The position numbers were made by a program, and so were the translations under genes. From assembly GCA_010015655.1 (NCBI GenBank), contig ML976695.1, positions 132,276 to 196,275 on the forward strand: DNA of 64,000 nt, given 5' to 3'. This DNA comes from Bimuria novae-zelandiae CBS 107.79. Lineage: Eukaryota; Ascomycota; Dothideomycetes; Pleosporales; Didymosphaeriaceae. Shown one piece after another: positions 51,314 to 62,600 of this stretch. Under the pieces are notes generated by a model. It was given only the letters and a program-made list of their open reading frames with translations, did not search any database and was not told the DNA's origin. Within the stretch, counting starts at the first letter, position 1. Every line of letters begins with the position of its first letter.

Positions 51314-51511
51314 TGTCGCGGTAAGCAGAGCTGGACAGTACGCAGGAAAATTGAAGGATTGAACTGAGGTTGTACTATCTAGGAACTACAGAAGGTATAG
51401 GGCACAAACAACGCTAGTCCCAGATAGGTGTCATGCTATCAGAAAGGTAAGCTGCAGTCGAGTAAGGGTAGCTGCAACTATCGCACAGAGAAAGAGCTAT
51501 AAACCGTGACA
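51314..51511 (-). repeat. 3' LTR of Copia element 3
   Basis: 198 bp, tgtcgcggtaagc to taaaccgtgaca on the plus strand. Confidence 0.93.
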
Positions 51512-51899
51512 CACCCCCTAGCTGGCGTGGACGCCCAGGTAGGGAGTCAATGATAGCTGATTAGTATCAGTGTATATAGATACTATTAAGATTGTTGCCA
51601 TCAGTTTGACGCAGGCCCTTCAGACGCTTAGTAACATTAATAAGGCTAATTTGGCGGACGAAGTCTGTAAACTTCTACTTAGGTAGGATCTTTATAAGTC
51701 TATTAGCAGGCATATAGTTAGTGGGGACCTATTTAACGTTAATACGAGAGGCTTCGACTTCCTGTCGAATTCAAAGCTAGTGGATATCGACATGTTTGAC
51801 CTTCGTATAAAGCTTGTCTTGCTATTTAGTAATAATACCGACGGTCTGCTGATTGTTACACTAGATAGTAGGTGTATAGTCGAGAGTAAGGTTAATACT

Positions 51900-54800
51900 A
51901 GAGAAGAATCGCATCTATTCTTCTATCTGCGAGCTAGCAAGTAATAGAGCTAGTAATTTAGATTTTATAGTTAATTTTATAACTGTGCGTTGTACTGTTG
52001 ACTTCTAGTTAATTATTAGTCCTCTAAACTTGAAAGCATAGCCTTAAGAGCTTTAGCGAGTCTTAGGCTCGTTAGCGTATAAGGCGTTAGAGGATCTAAA
52101 GAAGAGAGGATCGCGATATATTGGATCGTTAGATAGATACTCAGCCATGTCCTGCGCGCTAGCAGAGGCTTCAAGTGCAAGAGCCTTCGTGCTGAGTAGG
52201 TAGCGCCAGGTCTTCCGGATTTTCGAGATGTGTGACTGTCCTGGGTTGGTAAGGTGACAAGCAAAGACGACGTGCGTTCGGGCGACGTTAGGTCTACCCC
52301 AGACAGCGATATATGCGAGAGAGCTAACTAGTTACTAATAGAGCTTTGTTCGCGATGAATTAGGTTCCTTAGTAGACTGTGGCAGCTAGTTCTCCGCTAG
52401 TGGAATATCTAGAGCCTTGCCTATAGCTTCGATACTAAATCGAGCGCATACCTTGTCGATAAACGCGTCCTAGACTAGCTACGTCTTATGCAGGGCTCGA
52501 TCGCGTATAATACAGATTCCGAGAAACTAGGTAAGGTCTCCTATAGCTTTAATGTTGTATAGGTCCACCAGATCCTTCTTAAAAGACCTGTGGTAATAGG
52601 CATTAGACTGATGATATGCTATGATAATGTCGTTAATATAGATAAATAGGATGAGCCAGCGGCTCGTGTATAAGTAAGGAAAGCCTTTAACTGGCTTCAG
52701 ACCCAGCTTAACAAGTTGTCGACGTAGTTTGTTGTACTATAGGATTGGTGACTCCTTCAGGCCGTACAGGGCGCGGAGTACCAGCATGATCTCGCCTGCA
52801 GTATGGCGGAACGCCTCAGGTGTTTCAGCGTACAGTTTTCGATCGATCTTAGCGTTTAGGAAGGTAGTAGGGACATCGTACTGCTTTAGCTCTAGACTAA
52901 AGTAATTGGCGATTATAATAAGAGCGCGAAAGTTGCGAATTGCAAGTATAGTAGCGTATGTATTATTAAGTAGAGCTTAAAGATCTCCTTGAACAACAAG
53001 TTAAGCTTTAAACCGTAAGAGGTATCCTTCTTCGTCGATCTTATATGCGAATATCCACATTAACGGTAGCACCTTAGCGTCTGCAGAGGCCTTTGTTTTT
53101 ATAGTCTTCCTAAAGACTCCTTTAGCGCGTAGAGCTTGCCACTTAACCTCTATAGCGCGTTGAAATTAATTACCAAATATGTGTGTTTCAAGCTACTTTA
53201 TTGCCTTCGGCAGAGGTGGCAGCTGCGATTAATAGATTCTTAGTATCTTATCTATAGTAGGTATAGAGCGAATCTCGGTCGAAAATATATAGAGATAGTT
53301 AATAAGAGGTGTAGCTCCTAGCGCTATTGCGTATGTGTAAATTATAAAGTTATTTAGATTTTTCTGCTTTCGATTGCGTTTGCTAGTAATAATTAAGCTC
53401 GTGTTAGTTAGGTCTAGGTTAACGTCTCGTGGAGCTCTTTCGCCGCGTTAGCGATAGCCCTTAGGTACTTTATTACTCTTAGGAGTGTGATTGCTTGTGG
53501 CAGTAGACATTATAGGTCTTAGAGTAGGCAGCTGTTGCTGTTGCTGTGTCGATTTGAATGCGTCGTCTATCTGTTCACCCCCCACTTGGGAGCCTGCAGC
53601 TCTCGAAGCTAAGGTTATAGGTGTCTCTACTAGGTGGCGACGTTAATAAGTAGTTAATAGATCTTCGATACTAATATTATTATGTTAATGTTCTTCTAGA
53701 TATTCGAGTAGTTTAATCACCTCTTCGAGCACTAATCCTAACGCATACCTATCTATCCTATTAAAGAAGAGTATAGGCTTAAATATAACGTTGCGGGTGA
53801 TGATAATAGTGTCTTTTATAGGTAGCTAGATGCGGAAGATATTAGTGCCTTAGTAGCTAATAAGGTAGCTAATTAGAGTGCGTGATTTAAGCTTGTCGGC
53901 AGCTCTTAGATCGCGATTATAGACGTAGGCGCGATAGCTAATAGGCCTTATATAAGTGACAAGTGGTTTTTGTTCCTATACTACCTCGTACGGTGTCTTC
54001 TATCCTAGTGCTTTAGTAGGCGTGCGATTGAGTATATATGCGGCGGTGCGATACAGCTTATGTGATAGACTCTTTGGCAGATTGGCGTGTATGCGCATAG
54101 CGCGAGCTCGCTAAGTGAGTACTCCGCTAGCGCGTTTGATTAGTCTATTTGGCTCCTTTATTCCGGCTGGTGCTAGCTTATACAGCATACCTAGCTCTTC
54201 TATTATGTTGATAAGATCGTTTCTAAATCCTTTCTTGTTATCGCATCGAATGGCGACTACGTTAGCGTTGTACACACGCTGGATTTTGCGGATCAAGGAC
54301 ATAAACTAACGTATAAGTGTTGACTTATCCTTGCGTCGTGATGTGGTGATCTCATGCTACTTTGAGTATTTGTCCATAGAGTGCAGGGCGTACTTGCTGC
54401 CGTCGATACACTCCTCTCCCACAGGGATGATGTAGATTAGGTCCATCGCGATTTGATAGAACGGTTTTTGTGCGCGGCTCTTGGCCGGGCGCCTTGAGAT
54501 GATGTGAGTTATTCGAGTCTTAATACATGTCTGACATCGACAGTCCATGTGTTCTCCAGTCAATTAAACACCTTTAACGTTTAATTTAAGATAGTCAACT
54601 GCTTTCTGGCCTAGATAGGCCCAGATATAATGAGCAGTACGCTGATTAATAATATTAGTAGGCTTTAGCGCGTACGACGGGCGGTATAATGCCCTAAACG
54701 TACTTAATAGTGAGCGTAGAAGCGATAGCGGCGGTCGATGTAACGGTTCAGCATCTATCAGCCAGTGGCCTCCATTGTACTCGAGTTGGGCGATAACGTT

Positions 54801-56350
54801 TGATGGTTGATACATGTACAGGACATCGCGGCCAGAGTTAAAGTGGATAGACTCTGTACGACAGCGAGCAAGTCCTAATAAGCTTGTAAGAAAGCCTTTA
54901 ACATATGCAACATGCGTTAACTCTAGCGTTTATGTCCCGTGTAGTGTTTGAGCGACGAGTTCCATCGTGCCCTAAGCCATAATTAAGATTTGGCTATTGC
55001 TAGCGTGAATATAGCGACGTTGCGGATTGTCGTTCATCCTCTTCCAGCCATGCCATGACTCTGTATTGATAACGTGGGTGTTTGACCCTGGATCGACAAT
55101 CCATCGGTTGAGGAGCTCAGCCTTATCAGCGTCGTCTCCAACCATCACTGTGAGCTCTCCGTTAGGCTCAGCGTTGTTGTCTAATGTGATTGTTTTTAAA
55201 TTGTTGTTCGATTGTTCTTCGAGAGATTCAAGAGATTTGGGATCGAGAGAATCGGGCTCAAGAGAATCAGGCTCGAGAGAATCGACTTAATCGAGGCTTA
55301 TATGTAATAGGCTAGCAATCACCACAAACGTGTTACTATTCTTAGCAGGAGGATTGCTATTATTAACTCGTAGTAATTCTGTGTTTTAAGGTTATTAGGC
55401 TATTTACTTCTTAAGAGTAGTCTTAATGCGTGTATTAATCTTAAAGTCCTTTCGCGCTTCCTTAACCTTGCGTATAGCCTTAGCTATAGGCTAATAGTCC
55501 TTCGGACGTTATAGGTTGCGTGGGTTGAGAATAAAGTAGTTAGTGTACTAATGCTTCTTTCCACAGACACAGTTTCTGGGTAGCTTGTCTCGGTCACGGC
55601 TGCCACCGCGATTGCCCTTTGTAGTCTGTGAATCAACTTGCTTTGCGACTCTAAGCTCGGCAGCGGTTACTGCCAGGCCTGTTGAGTGTGGCTTGGTGCG
55701 GCGTAGATATGTAGTCATCTTGGCGACGTACGTCTCTAGAGATAAGATCTCGATAGTGGTGCCTCGCGCTTTATGCTTAAAGATCTCGCGCAGGCAGGAA
55801 GTGGCGTATTCCTAATTAATTACCTTGCAGGCAATAAGGAAGTCCTCCTATAGTTAATTATTATTAGTCTTAGGCAAGCTAACAGCCTTGCCCTAAGCTA
55901 TAATGTATACCTAGTCTAATAGCTATTACTTAATCTTCTTTACAGCTCGTGGCGTAGTCTTAAGAGCGTTATACTTATTAGTAAGCTCGCGGCGACGTGT
56001 CGCGTCTATAAGATAAAAGAACTTCTTAAGTGTAACTAGTTAATCGTACGGGGTATCGTGATCTTTAATTAGGTGTATATAACATGTAGCAATTATCTTA
56101 CTAATATCTATGTTTAGGTTAGCTAGTGCCTTTACTTAAGTGTAATACTTAGTACAGCGGCGTTCCTATTAATCGCATTCCTATTAATAGGAATCTTAAT
56201 TATTAGCGAATAAGTAAGAGAGCCTAGTAGCTTTAAGCTTATAATTAGTAAGTTAAGGCTTAAGAGGCTCTTGTAGCTTAGGGAGATTCTCCTTCGCTAC
56301 GTTAAGGTTAATGTACTGCTAGAGACCGTGGCGGTTAGCAACGTCTCGGC
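51900..56350 (-). pseudogene. Copia gag-pol remnant, heavily stopped
   Basis: Readable blocks on the minus strand are: gag near 55600-56300, the protease motif RWIVDPGSNTH near 55080-55110, integrase near 54560-54000, and reverse transcriptase near 53100-52550 (YGLKES, then LIYINDII where YVDD is expected). The catalytic Asp of that motif is Asn here. Stops sit at Gln/Trp positions and many are shared with Copia element 4. Confidence 0.8.
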
Positions 56351-56600
56351 GAATAAACAACTAGGTAAACTAGTTATCTAGTGTGTTTAGGATAATAGTG
56401 ACACGCGTCACTGCGGGGTCGGACTTAGTAGCTATTATAGAGGCTATAGTCGACTATATTAATAGATCCAGGCAGAGATCCTAGTATGTGCGTTATAAGA
56501 ACGCGGTAACAGGTGCGTTATAAAGAACGCGGTATAGCAACGTGCAGCTCGTGTGTTAAGTAACGTTACAGCAGCAGGTGAGAACAATCCAAGGTGCAAG

Positions 56601-56613
56601 CCGGGCTCATAAC
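56601..56613 (-). other. primer-binding site of Copia element 3
   Basis: GTTATGAGCCCGG on the minus strand; its first 11 bases are exactly complementary to GGGCTCATAAC of the initiator tRNA-Met anticodon stem-loop. Confidence 0.8.
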
Positions 56614-56811
56614 TGTCGCGGTAAGCAGAGCTAGACAGTACGCAGGAAAATTGAAGGATTGAACTGAGGTTGTACTATCTAGGAACTACAGAAGGTATAG
56701 GGCACAAACAACGCTAGTCCCAGATAGGTGTCATGCTATCAGAAAGGTAAGCTGCAGTCGAGTAAGGGTAGCTGCAACTATCGCACAGAGAAAGAGCTAT
56801 AAACCGTGACA
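56614..56811 (-). repeat. 5' LTR of Copia element 3
   Basis: 198 bp; nearly identical to 51314-51511. Confidence 0.93.
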
Positions 56812-56879
56812 GCTACAGTATCACTTTCCTTTATTTCATATGTTGAGCATGGCGTAAGATAAGGGATGAGTAGGACTCA

Positions 56880-57031
56880 TGTAAGGGATGAGATGGGTAG
56901 CAAGTAGGAATGAGAGACTGAGTTGATTGTAACAAGCTGAACAGAGAAACTGCTTAAGTAGCAGAGTCGTAGTCAGCAACTAGTCTACATCAGGTTGGTT
57001 GTATCATGTGATGTCGTACTCCACTTTAACA
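56880..57031 (-). repeat. solo LTR of the Copia element 1 family
   Basis: 152 bp, tgtaagggatgag to actttaaca, flanked by the exact duplication actca (56875-56879 and 57032-57036). No internal sequence, so it was left by recombination between LTRs. Confidence 0.93.
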
Positions 57032-57155
57032 ACTCACAGTTGGCTTCTGAACTGGAGAAAGTGTAATTGAAGAAGAATGTATATAGCTGGCGCATCGTAA
57101 CGGCCCATACCCTTAGGGCACATGGCCATAATAGAAAACATGCACACACACGTCG

Positions 57156-57310
57156 ATAGAGAAGTACCTTCTTGTGCTGTGGTAAATCACGTGCCTAGGT
57201 CAATTGCGCCTAACCGGATGCGTAAGGTGGGGTGCCAAGGTTTTCGGAAACGGGTGGGGTAGAAATGGTGTTGCAGCCGCGTTCGAGGTGAAGCCGGTTT
57301 CGCTAGCGAC
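57156..57310 (-). repeat. repeat B, inverted copy
   Basis: 155 bp, reverse complement of 49523-49677 with scattered differences. Confidence 0.85.
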
Positions 57311-57404
57311 CATACTTACTAAAGAAGATAACGCTATCTCCATCAAGGTAACAATAAATGGGAACGTTAGGAAGCCTCCAGCTCCTAACATCTCTATTTG
57401 TTTT

Positions 57405-57490
57405 AAGGAATAAGAGAAAGTGAAAAATGAATTTCGTGCTAGGCGCGGTTTCAAGGAATGGGAGAAAGTGAAAAACGAATTTCGTGCTAG
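57405..57490 (+). repeat. 48-bp tandem duplication upstream of the F-box gene
   Basis: aaggaat(aa/gg)gagaaagtg and gaatttcgtgctag occur twice, 48 bp apart, about 110-190 bp before the start codon at 57599. It may affect the promoter. Confidence 0.85.
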
Positions 57491-57598
57491 TCACGTTAGT
57501 GTTCAGAACTGGAAATTCACTTTTATCTACGCGCTTTCTCTAAGCACGGGAAAATACTTAACACCAAAGGGATCTGTATCTGGGGTGCTACTGTAATA

Positions 57599-58912
57599 AT
57601 GAAACGATTACTTTTTAGGCTCCTGAACAAATTTCTACCCAAGTATCGTCGATGTTTTATCACCAAATTGAATATTGACGTATTCGAGATAATCCTCAAC
57701 TATGTGGACACGTGCGACTTACGGAATTTATGTCTAGTGTCACGACTCGCTCACTCCTATACATTCAGGGCTCTCTATCGAAGCGTACACGTCACCAGTT
57801 GGAACGCCGCATTACTCTTGCGCACATTAATAGAGGAACCAACGTATAGGGACATCATCAAGCACGTGGCTGTAGACGTGTCCGAACCGTACATCTGGGC
57901 ACTTGTACCCTATGTTTCCGCAGATGACGAAGGGAACTTACCCATGCTTCTTGGTACAAGCAGGGGAAGTCACCGGACCCAGGTCGGTTTGCTTTTAAGC
58001 AGGCTTCCAGCACTTTTGAGCTTCAACATGCGATATTCGACCTGCAGTTTCCCAAGGCTACACACCTTCGGCTGCGATGGACGCTCAGCCCGTTGCGATA
58101 GTCGCCCGATCTGTGAGATCATGTCGTACGCGCTCGATAGCCGTTCATTAAACACTGTTCAACGTTTGTCGATACAGCATTGCTCGTTATCACAAATACG
58201 CAAAATCATGGGCCTCCCATCACTCCGAAGTCTCCAAATAAGTATCACTGAAGGCACGACTGCGGATTTGTTGCTTCCTCAACTCAAAAGTCGGGCAACG
58301 TTCGTGGAGATCAATATTCGCGAACACCTGAGTTCTGTCGTCCCACGGCTCATTCAATCATGCGAGGTACTTCGAAGATTGAGATTAGTTGTAACGGGCC
58401 GACCTGGATCCACGGCTCTGCATGCACAATCATTTTTCGACGCTCTCCAACCTCATAGAGACAGTATTCAGGAGATCTTCTACTACAGTGTACATGAGCG
58501 CCTAGAGCCATTCAACGTGGGGAGAGTCTTCGATGCTTTGTCGAAGTGTGTAAACTTAACACGTCTGGCCACCTCCGTTCTTCCTTTTTCAAACATTACA
58601 GGAGACGATCTCTGGGCCAGGATCCCTAGAAACCTGCAGCATTTCACGATTTTCGATTCTAAAGGCTATTGTCCCGTGCTCGCTGCCCCTCGAGGACCTT
58701 TCAGAACTCTTGCCACTGATTGTTCGTTGTTACCGAACCTGAAGAGTATCGAGCTCACGACATTTTTCTATGGATGGGAGACAGGTCGCCACGATTGGGA
58801 CAGGAGTACAGCATTGAAATTGCTTCAATCCAGAAATGCAACATTTGAAATGCTAGAGGCCCGAGGAATCGACCTAGTGCACACAGACTGGCTCGATAGT
58901 TTCTTAAAATAA
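57599..58912 (+). CDS. F-box-type protein with LRR-like C-terminal region (437 aa)
   Basis: Intact frame from ATG 57599. Residues about 20-65 resemble a fungal F-box (FITKLNIDVFEIILNYV, CDLRNLCLVSRLAHS, FRALYRSVHV), which would bind Skp1 in an SCF ubiquitin ligase. The rest shows leucine-rich, LRR-like spacing (TVQRLSIQHCSLSQIRKI, LRSLQISITEG, NLTRLATSVLPF, NLQHFTIFDSKG), a likely substrate-binding part. Its closest visible relative is the pseudogene at 24593-25875. It lies between inverted Copia elements 3 and 4 and between pieces of repeats A and B. Substrate unknown. Confidence 0.75.
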   Translation: MKRLLFRLLNKFLPKYRRCFITKLNIDVFEIILNYVDTCDLRNLCLVSRLAHSYTFRALYRSVHVTSWNAALLLRTLIEEPTYRDIIKHVAVDVSEPYIWALVPYVSADDEGNLPMLLGTSRGSHRTQVGLLLSRLPALLSFNMRYSTCSFPRLHTFGCDGRSARCDSRPICEIMSYALDSRSLNTVQRLSIQHCSLSQIRKIMGLPSLRSLQISITEGTTADLLLPQLKSRATFVEINIREHLSSVVPRLIQSCEVLRRLRLVVTGRPGSTALHAQSFFDALQPHRDSIQEIFYYSVHERLEPFNVGRVFDALSKCVNLTRLATSVLPFSNITGDDLWARIPRNLQHFTIFDSKGYCPVLAAPRGPFRTLATDCSLLPNLKSIELTTFFYGWETGRHDWDRSTALKLLQSRNATFEMLEARGIDLVHTDWLDSFLK

Positions 58913-59111
58913 ACGTTATATTGCTTCTATATTTTAACGTAATACTTCGCATCTAGACCATTGGGCGTACATCATGGAATAAGTCAGCTAATAACATGCC
59001 ATCCTGGGAATGTTAATGCTTCGTATAAACGCGCATCATTGTTTCCTTCAAAAAGGTGTCATAGCCGCTGTTCAACTTTCTATGCTCATAAACTGAGTAA
59101 CGTTAGACTTA

Positions 59112-59295
59112 ACGTCCCCCCCTATGTGAAGGAAAACCCCCTGTGCCGACATGAAAAAACCACAAGAGAAATTCATTATCCACTCCAAAGTCTTTTCAAT
59201 CCATGGTCAAGATATGGGCATTGTTCATACCTCCGCCTCCACATCATTGGGTTATAACCTAAAATTACGACACCTTGATCGTGCTGTTGATTATT
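59112..59295 (+). repeat. repeat A, copy 2, cut by Copia element 4
   Basis: Direct copy of 49187-49367. It ends exactly where the LTR of Copia element 4 starts, so that element inserted into repeat A. Confidence 0.8.
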
Positions 59296-59498
59296 TGTCA
59301 CGGTTTATGGCTCTTACTCTACAAGATAGTTGCTCCTACCTTGACATGGTTGCGACTTACCTTCTTTCTGTCTAGGACTAGCGTTGTTTGTGCCTGCGCA
59401 CCTATACCTTCTGTAGCTTCTAGATAGAACAACCTCAGTTCAATCCTGCAATCTTTTCCACTGCGTACTGTCCGCTCAGCGCTCTGCTCACCGCGATA
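59296..59498 (+). repeat. 5' LTR of Copia element 4
   Basis: 203 bp, tgtcacggtttatgg to ctcaccgcgata; the final CA has become TA, a RIP-type change. Confidence 0.85.
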
Positions 59499-59511
59499 GT
59501 TATGAGCCCGG
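59499..59511 (+). other. primer-binding site of Copia element 4
   Basis: GTTATGAGCCCGG; its first 11 bases are exactly complementary to the initiator tRNA-Met anticodon stem-loop (GGGCTCATAAC). Confidence 0.8.
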
Positions 59512-59699
59512 CTTGCACCTTGGATTGTTCTCACCTGCTGCTGTAACGTCACTCAACACACGAGCTGCACGTTGCTATACCGCGTTCTTTACAACGCACC
59601 TGTTACCGCGTTCTTATAACACACATACTAGGATCTCTGCCTAGATCTATTAATACAGTCGACTATAGCCTCTATAATAGCTACTAAGTCCGACCCCGC

Positions 59700-62600
59700 A
59701 GTGACGCGTGTCACTATTATACTAAACACACTAGACGACTAGTTTACCTAGTTGTTTATTCGCCAAGACGTCGCTAATCGACATGGCCTCTAGCAATATA
59801 TTAACCTTAACGTAGCAAAGGAGAATCTCCCCAAGCTATAAGAGCTAATTAAGCCTTAACTTACTAATTATAAGCTTAAAGCTACTAGGCTCTCTTACCT
59901 TACCGCTAATAATTAAGAATCCTATTAATAGGAATGCAATTAATAGGAATGCCGCCGCACTAAGTACCGTACTTAAATAAAGGCACTAGCTAACCTAAAT
60001 ATAAATATTAGTAAGATAATTACTACACGTTATATACACCTAATTAAGGATTACGATACCCCGTACGACTAACTAGTTACACTTAAAAAGTTCTTTTATC
60101 TTATAGACGCGACACGCCGTCGCGAGCTAGCTAATAAATATAACACCCTTAAGACTGCGCCACGAGCTGCGAAGAAGATCAAGTAATAGCTATTAGACTA
60201 GGTATATATTATAGCTTAGGGCAAGGCTATTAGCCTGCCTAAGACTAATAGTAATTAACTATAGGAAGACTTCCTTATTACCTGTAAGGCACTTAATTAA
60301 GAGTACGCCACGTCCTGCCTGCGAGAGATCTTTAAGCATGAAGCGCGAGGCACTACCACCGAGATCTCATCTCTAGAGACTTACGTCGCCGAGATGACCA
60401 CCTATCTACGCCGTACAAAGCCACACTCTACTGGACTGGCAGTCTCCGCTGCTGAGCTTAGAGTCACAAGGCAAGTTGATGCTAAACATGCCAATAGCCA
60501 AGGTAGCAATTGTGACCGAGACAAGCCATCTAGAAACTGTGTCTGCGGGAAGAGGCACTGGTACACTAATTACTTTATTCTTAACCTACAAAACCTACGA
60601 CGTCTGAAGGACTATTAGCCTACTACTAAGGCTGTGCAGAAGGTTAAAGAAGTATAAAAGGATTCTAAGGTTAACAAGCGCATAGAGACTGCTCTAGCTA
60701 AATAGGTAGCCTGACAACCTTAGAACACTACATTGTTACGAATTAATAACGGCCAAGCTCCTGCTGAGGATAGCAGTACATTTGTGGTAGTTGTTAGCCT
60801 ATTACACATGAGTTTCAATTAACCTGATTCTCTCGAAATCGAATCTCTCGAGGAGCAATTGAACGACGACTCGAACGTGATTACGATAGACACCAATACT
60901 GAGCCTAAAGGAGAGCTTACAGTGATGGTTGGAGATGACACTGACAAGACTGAGCTTCTCAATCGATGGATTGTTAATCCAGGGTCGAACACCCACGTTA
61001 TTAATACAGAGTCATGGCACGGCTGGAAGAGGATAAACAACAATTCGAAGCGTCGCTACCTTCATGCTAGTAACAGCCACATCCTTATTATGGCTTGGGG
61101 CACGATGAAACTCGTCGCTCGTACACTATATAGACTATAGACGCTAGAGCTAACGCACGTCGCGTACGTTGAAGGCTTTCTTACAAGCGTTTTGGGACTC
61201 GCTCGCTGTTGTATAGAGTCTATTCACTTTGACTCTGGCCGCGATGTCCTGTACATGTATTAACCGTCCTACGTCATCGCATAACTCGAGTACAATAGAG
61301 GACACTAGCTAATCGATGCTGAGCCATCACGCCGATCGCCGTTATCGCTTCTACACCCACCGTTAAGTACGTTTAGAGCATTATATCGCCCGTCGTACGC
61401 ACTAAAGCTAACTAATGTTATTAACTAACGTGTTGCATATTAGATCTAGGGCCACCCGGGCCGTAAGGCAGTTAAATAACTAGAGGCAAACATTACTGGC
61501 GTTTAACTAATAAGAGAATATATAGACTGTCTCTGTTAAACATGTATTGAAGCTCGAATAACTTATATTATCTCAAGACGCCTGGCTAAGAGCCGTGCAT
61601 AATAACCATTCTATCGAATTGCGATAGACATTATTTATATTGTCCCTATGGGAGAGGAATGCATCGATGGCAGCAAATACGCCCTACACTCTATAGACGA
61701 ATACTCGAAGTGGCATGAGATCGCCACAATACGCCGCAAGGATAAGTTAACTCTTATACGTTAGTTTATGTCTTTAATACGAAGGATTTAGCGCGTGTAT
61801 AACGCTAACGTAGTCACTATTTAATGCGATAACGAGAAAGGATTTAGAAACGATCTTATTAATACAATAGAAGAGCTAGGTATGCTGTATAAGCCAGCAC
61901 CAGCTAGAACAAAGGAGCCAAATGGACTAATCGAACGCGCTAGCGGAGTACTCACTTAGCGAGCTCGAGCTATGCGCATACACGCCAATCTGCCAAAGAG
62001 TCTATTACATGAGCTGTATCGCACCGCCGCATATATACTTAATCGCACGCCTACTGAAGCACTAGGATAGAAGACACCATATAAGGTAGTATAGGAACAA
62101 AAACTACTTGTCGCTTATATAAGGCCTATTGGCTGTCGCGCCTACGTCTATAATCGCGATTTAAGAGCTGCTAATAAGCTTAAATTACGCACTCTAATTA
62201 GCCACCTTATTAGCTACTAAGGTACTAATATCTTCTGTATCTAGCTGCCTATAAAAGACACTATTATTGTTACCCGCAACGTCGTATTCGAGCCTATACT
62301 CTTCTTTAATAGGATAGATGGGTATGCGTTAGGATTAGTGCTCGAAGAGGTAATTAAACTACTTAAATATTTAGAAGAATATTAACATAATAATATTAGT
62401 ATTAAAGATCTATTAACTGCTTATTAACGTCGCCACCTAGTAAAGACACCTACGACCTCAGCTTCGAGAGCTGCAGGCTCCCAGGTGGGGGGTAAACAGA
62501 TAGACGACGCATTTGAATCAACACAGCAATAGCAACAGCTGCCTACTCCAAGACCTATAATGTCTACTACCACAAGCAATCACACTCCTAAGAGTAATAA

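Larger units (their letters stand above)
51314..56811 (-). mobile_element. Copia-type LTR retrotransposon 3, full length, dead
   Basis: 198-bp LTRs (51314-51511 and 56614-56811) that I find to differ at one base, flanked by the exact duplication gctac (51309-51313 and 56812-56816). A purine tract (tagggggtg, minus strand) adjoins the left LTR and a primer-binding site the right LTR. The coding region is saturated with stops. Internal sequence is about 95 percent identical by eye to Copia element 4 in the opposite orientation. Confidence 0.95.
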
